Source: Methanosphaera sp.
GTDB taxonomy: Archaea > Methanobacteriota > Methanobacteria > Methanobacteriales > Methanobacteriaceae
Direction: 5' to 3'
NCBI RefSeq assembly: GCF_022768985.1
Contig: NZ_JALEKL010000004.1
Location: forward strand, 62,001-126,000
DNA length: 64,000 nt
The notes beneath the pieces were generated by a model that worked only from the letters and a program-made list of their open reading frames with translations, did no database searches and was not told the origin of the DNA. A program made the position numbers and the translations under genes. This document shows, in pieces, positions 28,247 through 38,168 of the stretch (position 1 is its first letter; every line of letters begins with the position of its first letter).

Positions 28247-28431
28247 ATTAAATTTATTTTTTTAAATTTAATTTAAATTATCTTTTTTTTAGTTATTTAG
28301 CTCTTTTTAGTATATTTTAGAAGTTTTTCATCTATTTTTATATTTCATTTTATTATAAGTTATTAGTTATAAGTTATAATTAATTTAGATATAAAATTAT
28401 AATATTGTTGTAGATTTATCTTTAAAATTAG

Positions 28432-28506
28432 CGGATTTGGGGGGATTCGAACCCCCGATCTCCAGATTAGGAGTCTGGTGCCCTATCCTGGCTGGGCTAC
28501 AAACCC
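28432..28506 (-). tRNA. tRNA-Arg (anticodon CCT)
   Basis: Read on the minus strand, a full cloverleaf is seen: acceptor GGGTTTG with CAAATCC, T-arm CGGGGGTTCGAATCCCCC, and anticodon stem CCAGA/TCTGG around the loop CTCCTAA, giving anticodon CCT (reads AGG). Discriminator G. No intron and no encoded CCA. It lies about 100 bases from a second tRNA-Arg in the same orientation. Confidence 0.95.
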
Positions 28507-28603
28507 ATTACATAAAAATATTTAAGTAATTATTATGTAGAATTAATATAATAAGTTAAAATTATTGTTAAATTTAAATAAAATAAGTTCTTTTTAAAAT
28601 TAG

Positions 28604-28678
28604 CGGACCTGGGGGGATTTGAACCCCCGGCCTTTGGATTAGAAGTCCAACGCCCTATCCAGTCTAGGCTACAGGCCC
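28604..28678 (-). tRNA. tRNA-Arg (anticodon TCT)
   Basis: Minus-strand cloverleaf with acceptor GGGCCTG/CAGGTCC, T-arm CGGGGGTTCAAATCCCCC and anticodon stem TTGGA/TCCAA around CTTCTAA, giving TCT (reads AGA, the main Arg codon expected in such AT-rich DNA). The body resembles the neighbouring tRNA-Arg(CCT), which suggests tandem duplication and anticodon divergence. Discriminator G. Confidence 0.95.
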
Positions 28679-28984
28679 ATGTAATTACACATATTACTAT
28701 TATTATGGTTTATTTGTTTTTATATATATACTTTACGGTTATGATTTAAAAAAAGTAATTATTCATAAAAAAAATTAATTATCATTAAAAAAAGTTCTTT
28801 AAAAAAATAAAATAATTTGAGAATATCGCATCTCAAAAAATATAATATGATTGTTTATCTATTAGCAATTCTTTTTTTTAGTAGTATCATATATTAATAG
28901 AAAATATCTTCAAACTACTATCAAATAAATTGAAAAAAAAATAAAAGAGAAAAATATCAGATTCTCATTTTATCTTTTATAATA
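28679..28984. other. Intergenic stretch, no gene seen
   Basis: 306 bases of AT-rich DNA between tRNA-Arg(TCT) and a minus-strand membrane protein. It holds the promoter for the two tRNA genes (a TATA-like TATATATA near 28720-28730) and the 3' end of the next gene. No other structure is evident. Confidence 0.5.
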
Positions 28985-29743
28985 CTAAATTTCGAAGTAT
29001 TGTCCAATATCTGGAATTGTAACTCCAGTTTTTCCATTACTGTTTTTAGTTCTACTTACATAAACTTTAATATGTGAGAAGTTAGGATCTGATGTTGTAG
29101 CATCAAATACTATACATTCACCGTTAGCTTCAGTATTTACAATTGTACCTTCACTTGATGTAATTGTAATATCACCAAGATCAGCTTTCTGTAGTAATGA
29201 GTATGCTTGTGGAACTGTTAATTTATCTACAGATGGAGTATCTGGGTTAGTAGGATTTGTCGGATTAGTTGGATTTGTCGGATTTGTTGGATTTGTCGGA
29301 TTTGTTGGATTTGTTGGGTTGGTTGGATTTGCTGGGTTATCATTAGGGTTGTTTTGGTTGTTGTTTTGGTTGTCTCCTTGACTATTTCCTGATCCATTAC
29401 CTGCTGGTGTTGCTACTGGATTGTCTGCTGAAATTAAACTCTGGCTAGCTTTAACATTTCCAGCTGAATTATTATTTGAAGCTGCATTTGCTTGAGCTGC
29501 TTGATCTTTTGCTTGTTGAGCTTGTGCCTGTGCTTGTGAAATTCCTTGTCCGTCTGATCCTTTACCATTTGCTTGTCCATCTGCTTGTGCTGGTGCAGAT
29601 AATGTATCTGTTATTGATGATTCTTCTGTATCAACACTTGCAAGTGGGTTAAGCATGTCATCGTCTATATTTATTTGATATGTAGCTGCAATTATTCCTA
29701 TAAAGGCTACTATGACAAGAGCTAATATTATCTTCTTATCCAT
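28985..29743 (-). CDS. Membrane-anchored surface protein with Asn-Pro-Thr repeats
   Basis: Hypothetical exported protein of 252 residues. Residues about 4-22 form an N-terminal signal anchor (KIILALVIVAFIGIIAATY). A long low-complexity part follows: Gln/Ala-rich (ISQAQAQAQQAKDQAAQA), Asn-rich, then about nine tandem NPT tripeptides near 142-172, encoded by 9-base DNA repeats. The C-terminal 75 residues form a compact domain of alternating strands (LTVPQAYSLLQKADLG, FSHIKVYVSRTKN). The repeat looks like an extended cell-wall spacer displaying this domain. No named family recognised. Confidence 0.72.
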   Translation of the reverse strand: MDKKIILALVIVAFIGIIAATYQINIDDDMLNPLASVDTEESSITDTLSAPAQADGQANGKGSDGQGISQAQAQAQQAKDQAAQANAASNNNSAGNVKASQSLISADNPVATPAGNGSGNSQGDNQNNNQNNPNDNPANPTNPTNPTNPTNPTNPTNPTNPTNPTNPDTPSVDKLTVPQAYSLLQKADLGDITITSSEGTIVNTEANGECIVFDATTSDPNFSHIKVYVSRTKNSNGKTGVTIPDIGQYFEI

Positions 29744-29859
29744 TTTTTCACCATTTATATTAGTTCGCAGTTTTTTTAATATATACTCCTAGAATTGTAG
29801 GATTTTCTATATATTATTATAATACTATTTGTTTATTTTTTACTATATAAATTTTTTAA

Positions 29860-30363
29860 TTATTCATATTTGTATTCAGGAATTGCTTTTCTTATATCTG
29901 TTATTATGGTCTTTTTCTTTTCTTGTTTTTGTTTTGGATATTCTACTTGTCGTAGAAGATCTTCTGCATATGTTAGTGCACTTTTATATTTTTCTATTAA
30001 TACTTTAAGATCGTCTATTGCTGTGATATCTCCACTATATAGTCTTTCTTCTATGTTGTATAGTTCTGTGAATTCTTCTCCCATCATGTGCATTTTGATG
30101 TTGTCTGGTTTGATGAAGATCTTGATTTCTATTCCTTGTGTTATTTCATAGTATTTTCTTGGTCTTCCTCTTTCTATTTTTTTGTAGCTGGGGTTTATGA
30201 GACCTAATTCTTCCATTGCTTTTAGGTGTCCTATTATTGCTTTTTGACCAATATTGAGTTGTTGTGATATTTCACTTACAAATTTTGGTTCTTCAGTTAG
30301 TAATGCAAGGATGTCTCGTCTTGTTTTACATCCTATTACATCGAGTACTGCTTCAAGATTCAT
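29860..30363 (-). CDS. ArsR-like winged-helix regulator, probable heat-shock repressor
   Basis: DNA-binding regulator of 167 residues. VIGCKTRRDILALLTEEPKF and VSEISQQLNIGQKAIIGHLKAM (about 8-52) form an ArsR-type helix-turn-helix, and the wing carries KIERGRPRKYYEI. A coiled-coil-like C-terminal half ends with a basic tail. It is divergent from grpE-dnaK-dnaJ, an arrangement I recall in Methanothermobacter. The shared promoter region holds three palindromes of one type, one of them sitting at the predicted start of this gene's own transcript. I infer an autoregulated heat-shock repressor; this is not shown by sequence alone. Confidence 0.82.
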   Translation of the reverse strand: MNLEAVLDVIGCKTRRDILALLTEEPKFVSEISQQLNIGQKAIIGHLKAMEELGLINPSYKKIERGRPRKYYEITQGIEIKIFIKPDNIKMHMMGEEFTELYNIEERLYSGDITAIDDLKVLIEKYKSALTYAEDLLRQVEYPKQKQEKKKTIITDIRKAIPEYKYE

Positions 30364-30426
30364 TTTCTTTTCATTCCTTTTTTATTGTCTCTGATTTTAT
30401 TATTTATTTTAATAATTATATAAATA

Positions 30427-30439
30427 TAACCTAAGGTTA
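30427..30439. promoter_or_regulatory. Operator-like palindrome 1 (over the regulator gene's start site)
   Basis: TAACC-TAA-GGTTA, a perfect five-base inverted repeat with a three-base spacer. On the minus strand a TATATAAA box lies at 30463-30456, which puts the transcription start of the ArsR-like gene near 30434, inside this palindrome. Binding here would block that gene's own transcription. Confidence 0.65.
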
Positions 30440-30500
30440 CTAAAAGATCATAACATTTATATAGTATGAAATAATTATTTATAATTAAGAAAAGTTTTTT

Positions 30501-30515
30501 GTAACCAAAGGTTAT
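30501..30515. promoter_or_regulatory. Operator-like palindrome 2 (upstream of the grpE TATA box)
   Basis: TAACC-AAA-GGTTA core with flanking G and T (30501-30515), the same arms and spacing as palindrome 1. It lies 15 bases before the TTTATATA box (30530-30537) of the grpE-dnaK transcript. Confidence 0.65.
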
Positions 30516-30529
30516 TAAAATAGGAAACC

Positions 30530-30537
30530 TTTATATA
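30530..30537 (+). promoter_or_regulatory. TATA box of the grpE-dnaK transcript
   Basis: TTTATATA preceded by the purine-rich GGAAACC, which resembles an archaeal TFB recognition element. The expected start is near 30557-30560, leaving a 5' leader of about 60 bases before the grpE ATG. Confidence 0.6.
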
Positions 30538-30579
30538 CTAAATCAAATTTAAAATAATAAATAAGAGAAAAATAATTTT

Positions 30580-30594
30580 GTAACTTTGAGTTAC
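30580..30594. promoter_or_regulatory. Operator-like palindrome 3 (grpE leader)
   Basis: GTAACT-TTG-AGTTAC, six-base arms and a three-base spacer, the same GTAAC half-site as palindromes 1 and 2 with one base changed in each arm. It is about 20-35 bases downstream of the predicted grpE transcription start, a usual site for archaeal repressors. Confidence 0.65.
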
Positions 30595-30618
30595 TATAAT
30601 AATTACAAGGGTGTATAA

Positions 30619-31170
30619 ATGACAGAAGAAGAAAAAATCAAAGCAGAAACAATGCAAGATGAAGAAAACATAGAAGAATCCTCACAAGAAGAAAACACAG
30701 AACAACAAGAAGAACAACAAGAGGAAGAAAAAACAAAAGAAGAACAACTAGAAGAACAACTACAACTATACAAAGACAAAATACAAAGACTACAAGCAGA
30801 TTTTGAAAACTTCAAAAAACGCTCAGAAAAAGACAGACAAGAATTTGTCAAATATGCCAATGAAGGAGTAATACTTGCAATGCTGGAGGTATATGAAGAT
30901 TTAGAACGTGCACTTCAAGTTGAAGATGATAAAGATCTAAGAGAAGGAGTAGATTTAATATACAAGAAATTTACAAAAGTCTTAGAAGATCAAGGTGTTT
31001 GTGAAATAAAAACAGAACATGAAAAATTTGACCCATACAAACACGAAGCACTACTAACAGAAAATAATGATGATTATGAAAACAATGAAATCATCCAAGA
31101 CTTACAAAAAGGATACACTCTAAATTCAAAAGTCATACGATACTCAAAAGTAAAAGTATGCAAAAAATAA
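30619..31170 (+). CDS. grpE: Nucleotide exchange factor GrpE
   Basis: DnaK nucleotide exchange factor, 183 residues. The Glu/Gln-rich N-terminal third is a charged extension leading into the long coiled coil ([20 protein letters not shown]). The canonical segment [20 protein letters not shown] starts the core, and the C-terminal beta domain has [20 protein letters not shown] with RYSKVKV. First gene of grpE-dnaK with dnaJ following. The SD is weak (GGGTG). Confidence 0.96.
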   Translation: MTEEEKIKAETMQDEENIEESSQEENTEQQEEQQEEEKTKEEQLEEQLQLYKDKIQRLQADFENFKKRSEKDRQEFVKYANEGVILAMLEVYEDLERALQVEDDKDLREGVDLIYKKFTKVLEDQGVCEIKTEHEKFDPYKHEALLTENNDDYENNEIIQDLQKGYTLNSKVIRYSKVKVCKK

Positions 31171-31250
31171 ATAAATTATAATCTAAATTAAACTTATCAT
31201 TTCAAAAAAAAATATAACAAAAAAAAATTAAAAAACAAAGGTGAATATAT

Positions 31251-33110
31251 ATGGCAGAAGAAAAAGTTATAGGAATAGACTTAGGAACAAGTAACTCAGC
31301 AGCAGCAGCTTTAGTTGGAGGAAAACCAACAATCATACCAAGTGCTGAAGGAGCAACCCAATACGGAAAATCATTCCCAAGTTATGTAGCATTTACAGAA
31401 GAAGGAGAAGTACTTGTAGGAGAACCAGCAAGAAGACAAGCAGTAACAAACCCAGAAAGTACAATCAGTGCAATTAAAAGACACATGGGATCAGACTACA
31501 CAGTAAACATAAAAGGAAAAGACTACACACCACAAGAAATCTCAGCATTAATCTTACAAAAAATCAAAAAAGATGCAGAAGCATTCCTCGGAGAACCAGT
31601 AAACAAAGCAGTAATTACAGTACCAGCATACTTCGATGACAACCAAAGAACTGCAACAATTGATGCAGGTAAAATCGCAGGACTTGACGTATTAAGACTT
31701 GTAAACGAACCTACAGCAGCATCACTTGCATACGGACTTGACAAAACAGATGAAGAAGACGTAAACATACTTGTATTCGACCTTGGTGGAGGTACACTTG
31801 ATGTAACAATCATGGAATTCGGAGAAGGAATCTTCGAAGTAAAATCAACAAGTGGAGATACCCAACTTGGTGGAACAGACATGGATACAGCTTTAATGAA
31901 ATACTTAGCTGATGAATTTGAAAAAGAAAACGGAGTAGACTTACTTAACGATGATCAATCAGCACAACGTCTCAGAGAAGCAGCAGAAAAAGCAAAAATC
32001 GAACTTTCAACAACACTCACAACAGACATCAACCTTCCATTCATTACAGCAACAGAAAAAGGACCACTTCACCTTAACACAACATTAACACGTGCAAAAC
32101 TCGAAGAAATTGTAGATCCAATCATCAAAAGATGTGGAGCACCAATCCAACAAGCAATTGACGATGCAAAACTTGACGGAGCAATCGATAAAATCATCCT
32201 CGTAGGTGGACCTACAAGAATGCCATCAATCCAAAAATACGTAGAAAACTTCGTAGGACAAAAAGTAGAAAGAGGAATCGACCCAATGGAATGTGTAGCA
32301 TCAGGAGCAGCAATCCAAGGTGGAGTACTTGCAGGAGAAATCGATGACTTAGTACTTCTTGATGTAACACCATTATCATTAAGTATTGAAACAATGGGAG
32401 GAGTTGCAACAAAACTTATTGAAAGAAACACAACAATCCCAACTAAGAAAAGTCAAATATTCACAACAGCAGCAGACAGCCAGACAAGTGTAGACATCCA
32501 CGTAGTTCAAGGGGAAAGACCAATGGCAAACGACAACACTACACTTGGAAGATTCCAACTTGTAGGAATACCAGCAGCACCAAGAGGAACACCACAAATT
32601 GAAGTAACATTCGATATTGACTCAAACGGTATAATCAATGTATCAGCAAAAGATCAAGGAACAGGAAAAGAACAAAAAATAACAATCACAGCATCAAACA
32701 AACTCTCTGATGAAGAAATCGAAGAAAAAATCAAAGAAGCAGAAGCACACGCAGAAGAAGACAAAAAACGTCAAGAAGAAATCGAAATCAGAAACACAGC
32801 AGACTCACTTGTATACACAGTTGATAAAACAATTGAAGAACTAGGAGAACAATTAGCTGAAGATAAGAAAACATTACTTAAAGATCAACAAAAAGATCTT
32901 CAAGATGCAATTGCAGCTGATGACATAGATCAAATCAAAGAAAAATCAGATGTACTTGATAAAACAATTCAAGAAATCGGAGCAGAAATCTATCAACAAG
33001 CAGCACAAGCACAACAAGCACAAGAACAAGCACAACAACAAGCACAAGGACAACCAAACAATGATGCAGCAGCAGATGATGACACAATCGATGCTGACTT
33101 CCAGAAATAG
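31251..33110 (+). CDS. dnaK: Chaperone protein DnaK (Hsp70)
   Basis: ATP-dependent protein-folding chaperone, 619 residues. The ATPase domain has [43 protein letters not shown] and [14 protein letters not shown]. The substrate-binding domain starts near residue 375 ([16 protein letters not shown]), and the C-terminus is Gln/Ala-rich. The ATPase region lacks the 24-residue insertion of Gram-negative DnaK, as in other archaeal copies, which are thought to come from Gram-positive bacteria. Codon use is richer in C-ending codons than the neighbours, consistent with high expression. GGTGA precedes the ATG. Confidence 0.98.
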   Translation: MAEEKVIGIDLGTSNSAAAALVGGKPTIIPSAEGATQYGKSFPSYVAFTEEGEVLVGEPARRQAVTNPESTISAIKRHMGSDYTVNIKGKDYTPQEISALILQKIKKDAEAFLGEPVNKAVITVPAYFDDNQRTATIDAGKIAGLDVLRLVNEPTAASLAYGLDKTDEEDVNILVFDLGGGTLDVTIMEFGEGIFEVKSTSGDTQLGGTDMDTALMKYLADEFEKENGVDLLNDDQSAQRLREAAEKAKIELSTTLTTDINLPFITATEKGPLHLNTTLTRAKLEEIVDPIIKRCGAPIQQAIDDAKLDGAIDKIILVGGPTRMPSIQKYVENFVGQKVERGIDPMECVASGAAIQGGVLAGEIDDLVLLDVTPLSLSIETMGGVATKLIERNTTIPTKKSQIFTTAADSQTSVDIHVVQGERPMANDNTTLGRFQLVGIPAAPRGTPQIEVTFDIDSNGIINVSAKDQGTGKEQKITITASNKLSDEEIEEKIKEAEAHAEEDKKRQEEIEIRNTADSLVYTVDKTIEELGEQLAEDKKTLLKDQQKDLQDAIAADDIDQIKEKSDVLDKTIQEIGAEIYQQAAQAQQAQEQAQQQAQGQPNNDAAADDDTIDADFQK

Positions 33111-33292
33111 ATTTAATTAAAAAAGAAAATGGATTTAAAGGAGTGTGAAATATTAATACATTCCTTTATTTTTTTTTAATCTATCCATAAACCTCAAGAC
33201 TTTTTTTCTAATATAAACAAATATAACAATATAAAAGTAATACTAGTTTTAAAAATAATAAAAAAAATTATTATACAAGGAGTTTAAAACAA

Positions 33293-34447
33293 ATGGCAGA
33301 TAAGAAAGATTATTATGAAGTATTAGGTGTAGACCGTGATGCTGACCAGAAAACAATAAAAAAAGCATATCGTAAACTTGCAATGAAATATCACCCTGAT
33401 GTAAATGATGGTGATAAGGATGCTGAAGAAAAATTCAAAGAAGTAAGTGAAGCATACGGTGTACTATCAGATGAAAGTAAAAGACAAAGATATGATCAGT
33501 TTGGTCATGCAGGAATGGATGGATATTCACAAGAAGACATATTCAACAACATAAACTTTGAAGACATCTTTGGTGGATTTGGAGGTTCATCAGGTGGATT
33601 TGGAAGTATTTTTGACTTATTTGGATTTGGTGGAGGATCATCAGGACAAAGAGTAGAACGTGGAAGTGACCTTGTACAGACACTTAACATTACACTTGAA
33701 GAGGTAGCAACAGGAACATCAAAAGAAATTAGTGTAACCCACAGAAAACTCTGTCCAACATGTAATGGTTCAAAAGCAGAACCAAACTCTGCTGTAAATA
33801 CATGTAGTCAATGTAATGGGTCAGGACAGGTAAGACAAGTACAAAATACACCACTTGGACAGTTTGCAACAGTATCAGAATGTCCAACATGTCATGGTGA
33901 AGGTAAAGTTATTGAAAATAAATGTCATGACTGTCTTGGTAGTGGACTTAAAAAGATTACAGAAAAAATCACAATCAACATACCAGCAGGTGTAGAAACT
34001 GGAACTAAACTAAGAGTAACAGGTGAAGGTGATGATTCTGTAAATGGTGGAGTAAGTGGAGATTTATATGTTACAATCAATGTCCTAAAACATGATCTTT
34101 TCACAAGAAATGGACAGGACTTATACTATGAACTTCCAATAAGCTATGTACAAGCATGTCTTGGTGATCAGGTAGAAGTTCCAACAATTGATGGTAAAAA
34201 TGCAAAACTTACAATACCAGCAGGTACACAGACAGAAACCTCATTTAAACTAAGAAATGAAGGACTTAAACATGTAAAATGGTCTGGTGTTGGAAACTTA
34301 TATGTAAAAGTACATGTTGTTGTTCCAAAACAATTATCAGAAAAACAAAAAGACATACTCAAAGACTTTGCACATGAAAGTGGAGATGAAATCTCTGAGG
34401 TAAGACAAGGATTCTTTGATAAAGTAAAAGAAACCTTAAATAAATAA
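33293..34447 (+). CDS. dnaJ: Chaperone protein DnaJ (Hsp40)
   Basis: DnaK co-chaperone, 384 residues. The J domain (about 5-70) has [18 protein letters not shown] with the HPD motif. A Gly/Phe-rich linker ([20 protein letters not shown]) follows, then four CxxCxGxG zinc motifs ([32 protein letters not shown]) and the C-terminal peptide-binding domains. AAGGAG precedes the ATG. A gap of about 180 bases after dnaK lets it have its own promoter, though none of the GTAACC-type palindromes recur there. Confidence 0.97.
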   Translation: MADKKDYYEVLGVDRDADQKTIKKAYRKLAMKYHPDVNDGDKDAEEKFKEVSEAYGVLSDESKRQRYDQFGHAGMDGYSQEDIFNNINFEDIFGGFGGSSGGFGSIFDLFGFGGGSSGQRVERGSDLVQTLNITLEEVATGTSKEISVTHRKLCPTCNGSKAEPNSAVNTCSQCNGSGQVRQVQNTPLGQFATVSECPTCHGEGKVIENKCHDCLGSGLKKITEKITINIPAGVETGTKLRVTGEGDDSVNGGVSGDLYVTINVLKHDLFTRNGQDLYYELPISYVQACLGDQVEVPTIDGKNAKLTIPAGTQTETSFKLRNEGLKHVKWSGVGNLYVKVHVVVPKQLSEKQKDILKDFAHESGDEISEVRQGFFDKVKETLNK

Positions 34448-34473
34448 GTTATGTAGTCAAAAAAAAGTTATAG

Positions 34474-34498
34474 ATAGAGGGATTTATTTATCCTCTAT
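34474..34498. terminator. Bidirectional hairpin between dnaJ and the ACR3-like gene
   Basis: ATAGAGG (34474-34480) and CCTCTAT (34492-34498) form a stem between two convergent genes and overlap the stop of the minus-strand gene. T-rich sequence follows on both strands, so it can end both transcripts. Confidence 0.55.
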
Positions 34499-35460
34499 TT
34501 TAAATCTTGCCTGGATCTTATAATTAGAAGAACTCGTGCTACAATAAATAGTACTGGAAGTTCAATTAAAGGTCCTATAATAAGGGCAAGTGCAATTAAT
34601 GGCTTGTCAGGAAATGATGTAACAGCAATTGAAAGTGCAATGGGTGAATTTCTTGCCATTGTAGTAAGGCTTAATGCTGCACTATCAGAGTAGTTGAGAT
34701 TAATAATTCTCCCTGCAATACGTCCAATAATAAATGTTATTATGAAAAATAATATTATTGGTATAAGAAGTAAAACTAGCACTTCCAGGTTTGCAAGTAG
34801 TATCTTTCCTTGTGATGCAAACATTGCAATGATTGCTAAATCTAGGAAGTAATCCTGAAAATCACATGCCTTTGGTGTAATTTTTGTTGTAAAGAATTCA
34901 TCATCATATCTTACTATTAAGATATGTCTTATAATTGTAGCTGCAACTAGTGGTATAATAAGTGTAAATATTACACCTTTTAGTAGTGCGATAAATTCTA
35001 TATTAATACTTGCCCCTCCGATAAGTAGGATATAGATGGGCATTAGTAGCAGTTGTAATATAAGATTTAATGGTAGAATTGATGATCCTAGTGCAACATT
35101 TCCTTTTGCCATTCCAGTAAATATTAGATACCAGTCTGTACATGGAGTAACCATAAGCATTATAAATCCTATGAGAATCTCAGGATTTGATGATAGAAAT
35201 GTTCTGCCAAGTATGAATATTACTATTGGTGTTATAATAAAGTTAATTATCACAGCTGTTGTTGTAAATTTAATATTTTTAAATGATTTTCCAATCTCTG
35301 ATATTGGAACTTGTAGAAATACTAGAAATAGCATTATCATAAGTGCTGGTGTAATTAAATACTCAGCATTCATACTTATAATGTCAACTTGTCCGAGTAG
35401 TATTCCTATAAGAACCATACCTAGAATTGTAAATGTTTGAAATTTATTTACTTCATCCAT
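34495..35460 (-). CDS. ACR3/bile-acid:sodium symporter family transporter
   Basis: Membrane protein of 321 residues with about ten hydrophobic segments. TPCTDWYLIFTGMAKGNVAL in the fourth segment matches the PC-[TI]-x-W motif around the key Cys of ACR3 arsenite exporters and related carriers, and SAALSLTTMARNSPIALSIA fits the second conserved helix break of the superfamily. Arsenite efflux is the closest guess; no arsenic regulator or reductase gene is adjacent. AAGGAG precedes the ATG. Family good, substrate uncertain. Confidence 0.78.
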   Translation of the reverse strand: MDEVNKFQTFTILGMVLIGILLGQVDIISMNAEYLITPALMIMLFLVFLQVPISEIGKSFKNIKFTTTAVIINFIITPIVIFILGRTFLSSNPEILIGFIMLMVTPCTDWYLIFTGMAKGNVALGSSILPLNLILQLLLMPIYILLIGGASINIEFIALLKGVIFTLIIPLVAATIIRHILIVRYDDEFFTTKITPKACDFQDYFLDLAIIAMFASQGKILLANLEVLVLLLIPIILFFIITFIIGRIAGRIINLNYSDSAALSLTTMARNSPIALSIAVTSFPDKPLIALALIIGPLIELPVLFIVARVLLIIRSRQDLK

Positions 35461-35669
35461 TATAATGTGCTCCTTTATGTAATAGGGTGTGTAAATAATC
35501 TAATATTTTTAAATTAATAAAGGCAATAAAATATAAACTAATCTAAAAAATACATTTAATAAAAATTTAATCAAATATAAATAAAAGTTTCCGTAGTATT
35601 TAATAGGAAATATAGGAAAAATACAAAAAAATTAAACATTAAAAAGAAGGGAAATGGATATAAAAATAT

Positions 35670-36641
35670 TTAGTTTAAAGCCTCTTTTATGGCTTTTGCT
35701 AATTCTTCTGCTAATTTTACAGGTACAGCATTACCTATCATTTTATATCCATCATTTATTTTTTTATAAAAGAATTTATAATCATCATCAAATGTTTGAA
35801 TTCTTGCACATTCACGTACAGATAATCTTCTATATGGCTTAGGTGTAGAAGGATCAAATATACGTTTATCTTTATCTACTTTTATCATCTTATTTGCTTG
35901 AGGATGACAAGGTGCATGTCTTCCACTTGCTTGAATTGTAAATGATTGTTCATCCCATGATCTAACCCTATTTCTTGACATATACATTGATGAAAAATCA
36001 CCAAGCATATATTCATGATTTATAAGGGGAAGTTCTACTTCATCTATGCTATCTTTCTGTGTAGCTAGTGGTTCTTCCATATTACCAATAGCATCTCTTA
36101 GTGTAACTTTAGATTTATATGGCTTTGGAAATTTAAAGTTAACTTCAAGTTCATTTCTAAATCCAACAATAAATACTCGTTTTCTATCCTGTGGAACATT
36201 ATAGTCACTAGCATTTAAAACTTGGTAGTGAAGTGTATATCCAATAGTTCTAAGATTTTCTGTAAATTTATCAAATTCATCTTTATGAGTTTTACACACC
36301 ATTCCAGGTACATTTTCCATTAAAAAGAATTTAGGCTTTTTTTGTTTTATTAGGCGTAGATATTCATATAAAAGTTGACCTCTAGGATCTTTAATTCCAC
36401 GCATACTTCCTGCAAGACTCCAACTTTGACATGGAGGTCCTCCAATAAACCCATCAACAGTAGGTATTTCATCTGCTGTTATATCTTCTATGGATTTCTT
36501 ATTCATTTCTAGGTGTTGGTTGTATTCATATGTCTGCCAACATCCACTCCAGTTATCATTTGCAAAGACTATTTCATATCCTACATTTTGAAATCCTTTA
36601 TCAAGTCCACCAATTCCTGAGAAAAATGATGCTACTTTCAT
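35670..36641 (-). CDS. DNA (cytosine-5) methyltransferase of a type II restriction-modification system
   Basis: Modification enzyme, 323 residues. Motif I is FFSGIGGLDKGFQNVG, motif IV GGPPCQSWSLAGS with the catalytic Cys, motif VI FLMENVPGM, motif VIII VPQDRKRVFIVGF, and motif X MIGNAVPVKLAEEL at the C-terminus. The short variable region before VRSWDEQSFTIQASG fits a simple recognition site. Its ATG overlaps the TGA of the upstream gene in ATGA, so the nuclease and methylase are coupled with the nuclease first. Not part of the conserved chromosome backbone; probably acquired. Confidence 0.94.
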   Translation of the reverse strand: MKVASFFSGIGGLDKGFQNVGYEIVFANDNWSGCWQTYEYNQHLEMNKKSIEDITADEIPTVDGFIGGPPCQSWSLAGSMRGIKDPRGQLLYEYLRLIKQKKPKFFLMENVPGMVCKTHKDEFDKFTENLRTIGYTLHYQVLNASDYNVPQDRKRVFIVGFRNELEVNFKFPKPYKSKVTLRDAIGNMEEPLATQKDSIDEVELPLINHEYMLGDFSSMYMSRNRVRSWDEQSFTIQASGRHAPCHPQANKMIKVDKDKRIFDPSTPKPYRRLSVRECARIQTFDDDYKFFYKKINDGYKMIGNAVPVKLAEELAKAIKEALN

Positions 36642-37495
36642 AGTTTATCCCACCTTATTAAAACAGCATCCATCATTGAATCTACCTCATTAGGATCTTT
36701 AATTTTAATAAAACTGGTTATTATATCTTCATCATTTAAAATTGATTCTCTATCTTCTTGTGGGAATGATAAAAATTTTTCCTTTTTCATTAAACTAACT
36801 ACTGTGAATTCTTGATTATTTTTATTATAATTTAACTGGTCTTTAAATATGTGAAATGGGTTAGATATAATCCACATTCCTCGTATTCTAAGTTTACTAA
36901 TTCCTAAGTTATCAATTTGATTAATTCTACCTAGTTCATTAGTTTTTTGAGTGTTTGGAATAACACTAATAGTATCTTGTAATAGCTTTTTAAAATTACT
37001 ATATAATGTGTTATCTGCAATATAACAATCTCCATACACAAGAAATAGAAATTTTAAGCATGAAGTTCTATTTTCAAAACTACCAATTGAGTATATTAAA
37101 TCTTTTTTATCCCATTTTTCACAGTTTTTACATGTTTCTGTTATGAGTGAATCATTAGAATATAGATTTGATTTTGGTGTAGAACTATTTAATTGAATTT
37201 CTTTAGGAAAACCATTAACTTTTTTAACTTCAACTGCATCTCCATTAGCTATCATAAAATCAGGTGGATTATTTGAATTTCCAAGATATGAAAAATATTT
37301 CTCATATTCATCTTCCTTATTTATAATACTATATGAATCAGCAAAAGAATCTTTTATAAAGTATTCTAAACCTTTTCCAACATTCTGTATTTCATTTTCA
37401 AGATTAATATCTGATTTTGGAGGATACAACTTATTGAAATTAAATTCAGAATTCTTTTTTATATTTAAAATTGCTTTTAGAATATTAGTTTTCAT
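36638..37495 (-). CDS. Probable type II restriction endonuclease (NgoPII-like)
   Basis: Predicted partner nuclease, 285 residues. PPDFMIANGDAVEVKKVNG (about 76-94) has the PD-(D/E)xK pattern: Pro-Asp, then E-V-K. It continues with LNSSTPKSNLYSNDSLI and CKNCEKWDKKDLIYSIG, which I associate with the NgoPII restriction enzyme family (recognition GGCC); that attribution is from memory and unchecked. Gene order and the ATGA overlap with a cytosine-5 methylase strongly support a restriction role. AT-rich codon use is the same as in its neighbours. Confidence 0.75.
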   Translation of the reverse strand: MKTNILKAILNIKKNSEFNFNKLYPPKSDINLENEIQNVGKGLEYFIKDSFADSYSIINKEDEYEKYFSYLGNSNNPPDFMIANGDAVEVKKVNGFPKEIQLNSSTPKSNLYSNDSLITETCKNCEKWDKKDLIYSIGSFENRTSCLKFLFLVYGDCYIADNTLYSNFKKLLQDTISVIPNTQKTNELGRINQIDNLGISKLRIRGMWIISNPFHIFKDQLNYNKNNQEFTVVSLMKKEKFLSFPQEDRESILNDEDIITSFIKIKDPNEVDSMMDAVLIRWDKL

Positions 37496-37635
37496 AATTT
37501 CTTTTTTTCCATTATTATTTTTCTATAGTTTTTTTATTTTAGATACTTTCAAATATTAGAATATTAATTATAATATATTAGGTTTTTAGTTAATTAAGAT
37601 TTTAGATATTGAAGTTATTTAGTGGTGATTGTATT

Positions 37636-38031
37636 ATGATTATTTCAGATGAGAATGTTCATTTAGATATTAATTTAGATGGTGAGTTTTTTGGTGATTT
37701 AACATTTGCTGAGGTTGAAGATTTACTTGGTGATTTTAAGATTTCACTTAAGGAGTCTATGGAGCCACGTGAGGTTGTTTGTGTGCCTGGTGGTGTTATG
37801 TATTTTAGTTGTGATGAGGATCGTCACCCATTTTTTATAAGAATTTATAAAACTTTGGTTGGTTCAGATAGATGGATCTTGTTTATGAAGGATGATAATG
37901 AAGGCTATGCATTGTATTTAAATCCTGCTTCATGTAAATATGAACTTGCATGGTATATGATGAATTTAAATGAACCTCTATGTAAGGAGGATGAATTGAA
38001 ATTAAGAACATGTTATGTTCCTGAGTTTTAA
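37636..38031 (+). CDS. Hypothetical protein
   Basis: 131 residues if started at the ATG 37636, which follows GGTGATT at a good distance; an ATG at 37609 has no such site. Acidic, no membrane segment or signal. EPREVVCVPGGVMYFSCDED and DRWILFMKDDNEGYALYLN suggest a small alpha/beta fold. I do not recognise the family, and its neighbours (restriction genes, hydrogenase protease) do not point to a function. Confidence 0.6.
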   Translation: MIISDENVHLDINLDGEFFGDLTFAEVEDLLGDFKISLKESMEPREVVCVPGGVMYFSCDEDRHPFFIRIYKTLVGSDRWILFMKDDNEGYALYLNPASCKYELAWYMMNLNEPLCKEDELKLRTCYVPEF

Positions 38032-38168
38032 TAATAACATAACAATATTTAATATTAAATTTTAGCATAAATAATAATTGTAACAAAATAAAATGTAAAT
38101 ACAAAAATTAAAAATAATATAAATCAAATTCTAATTTGAAAAATAATTTTTTATGGAGAGAAATTAAT

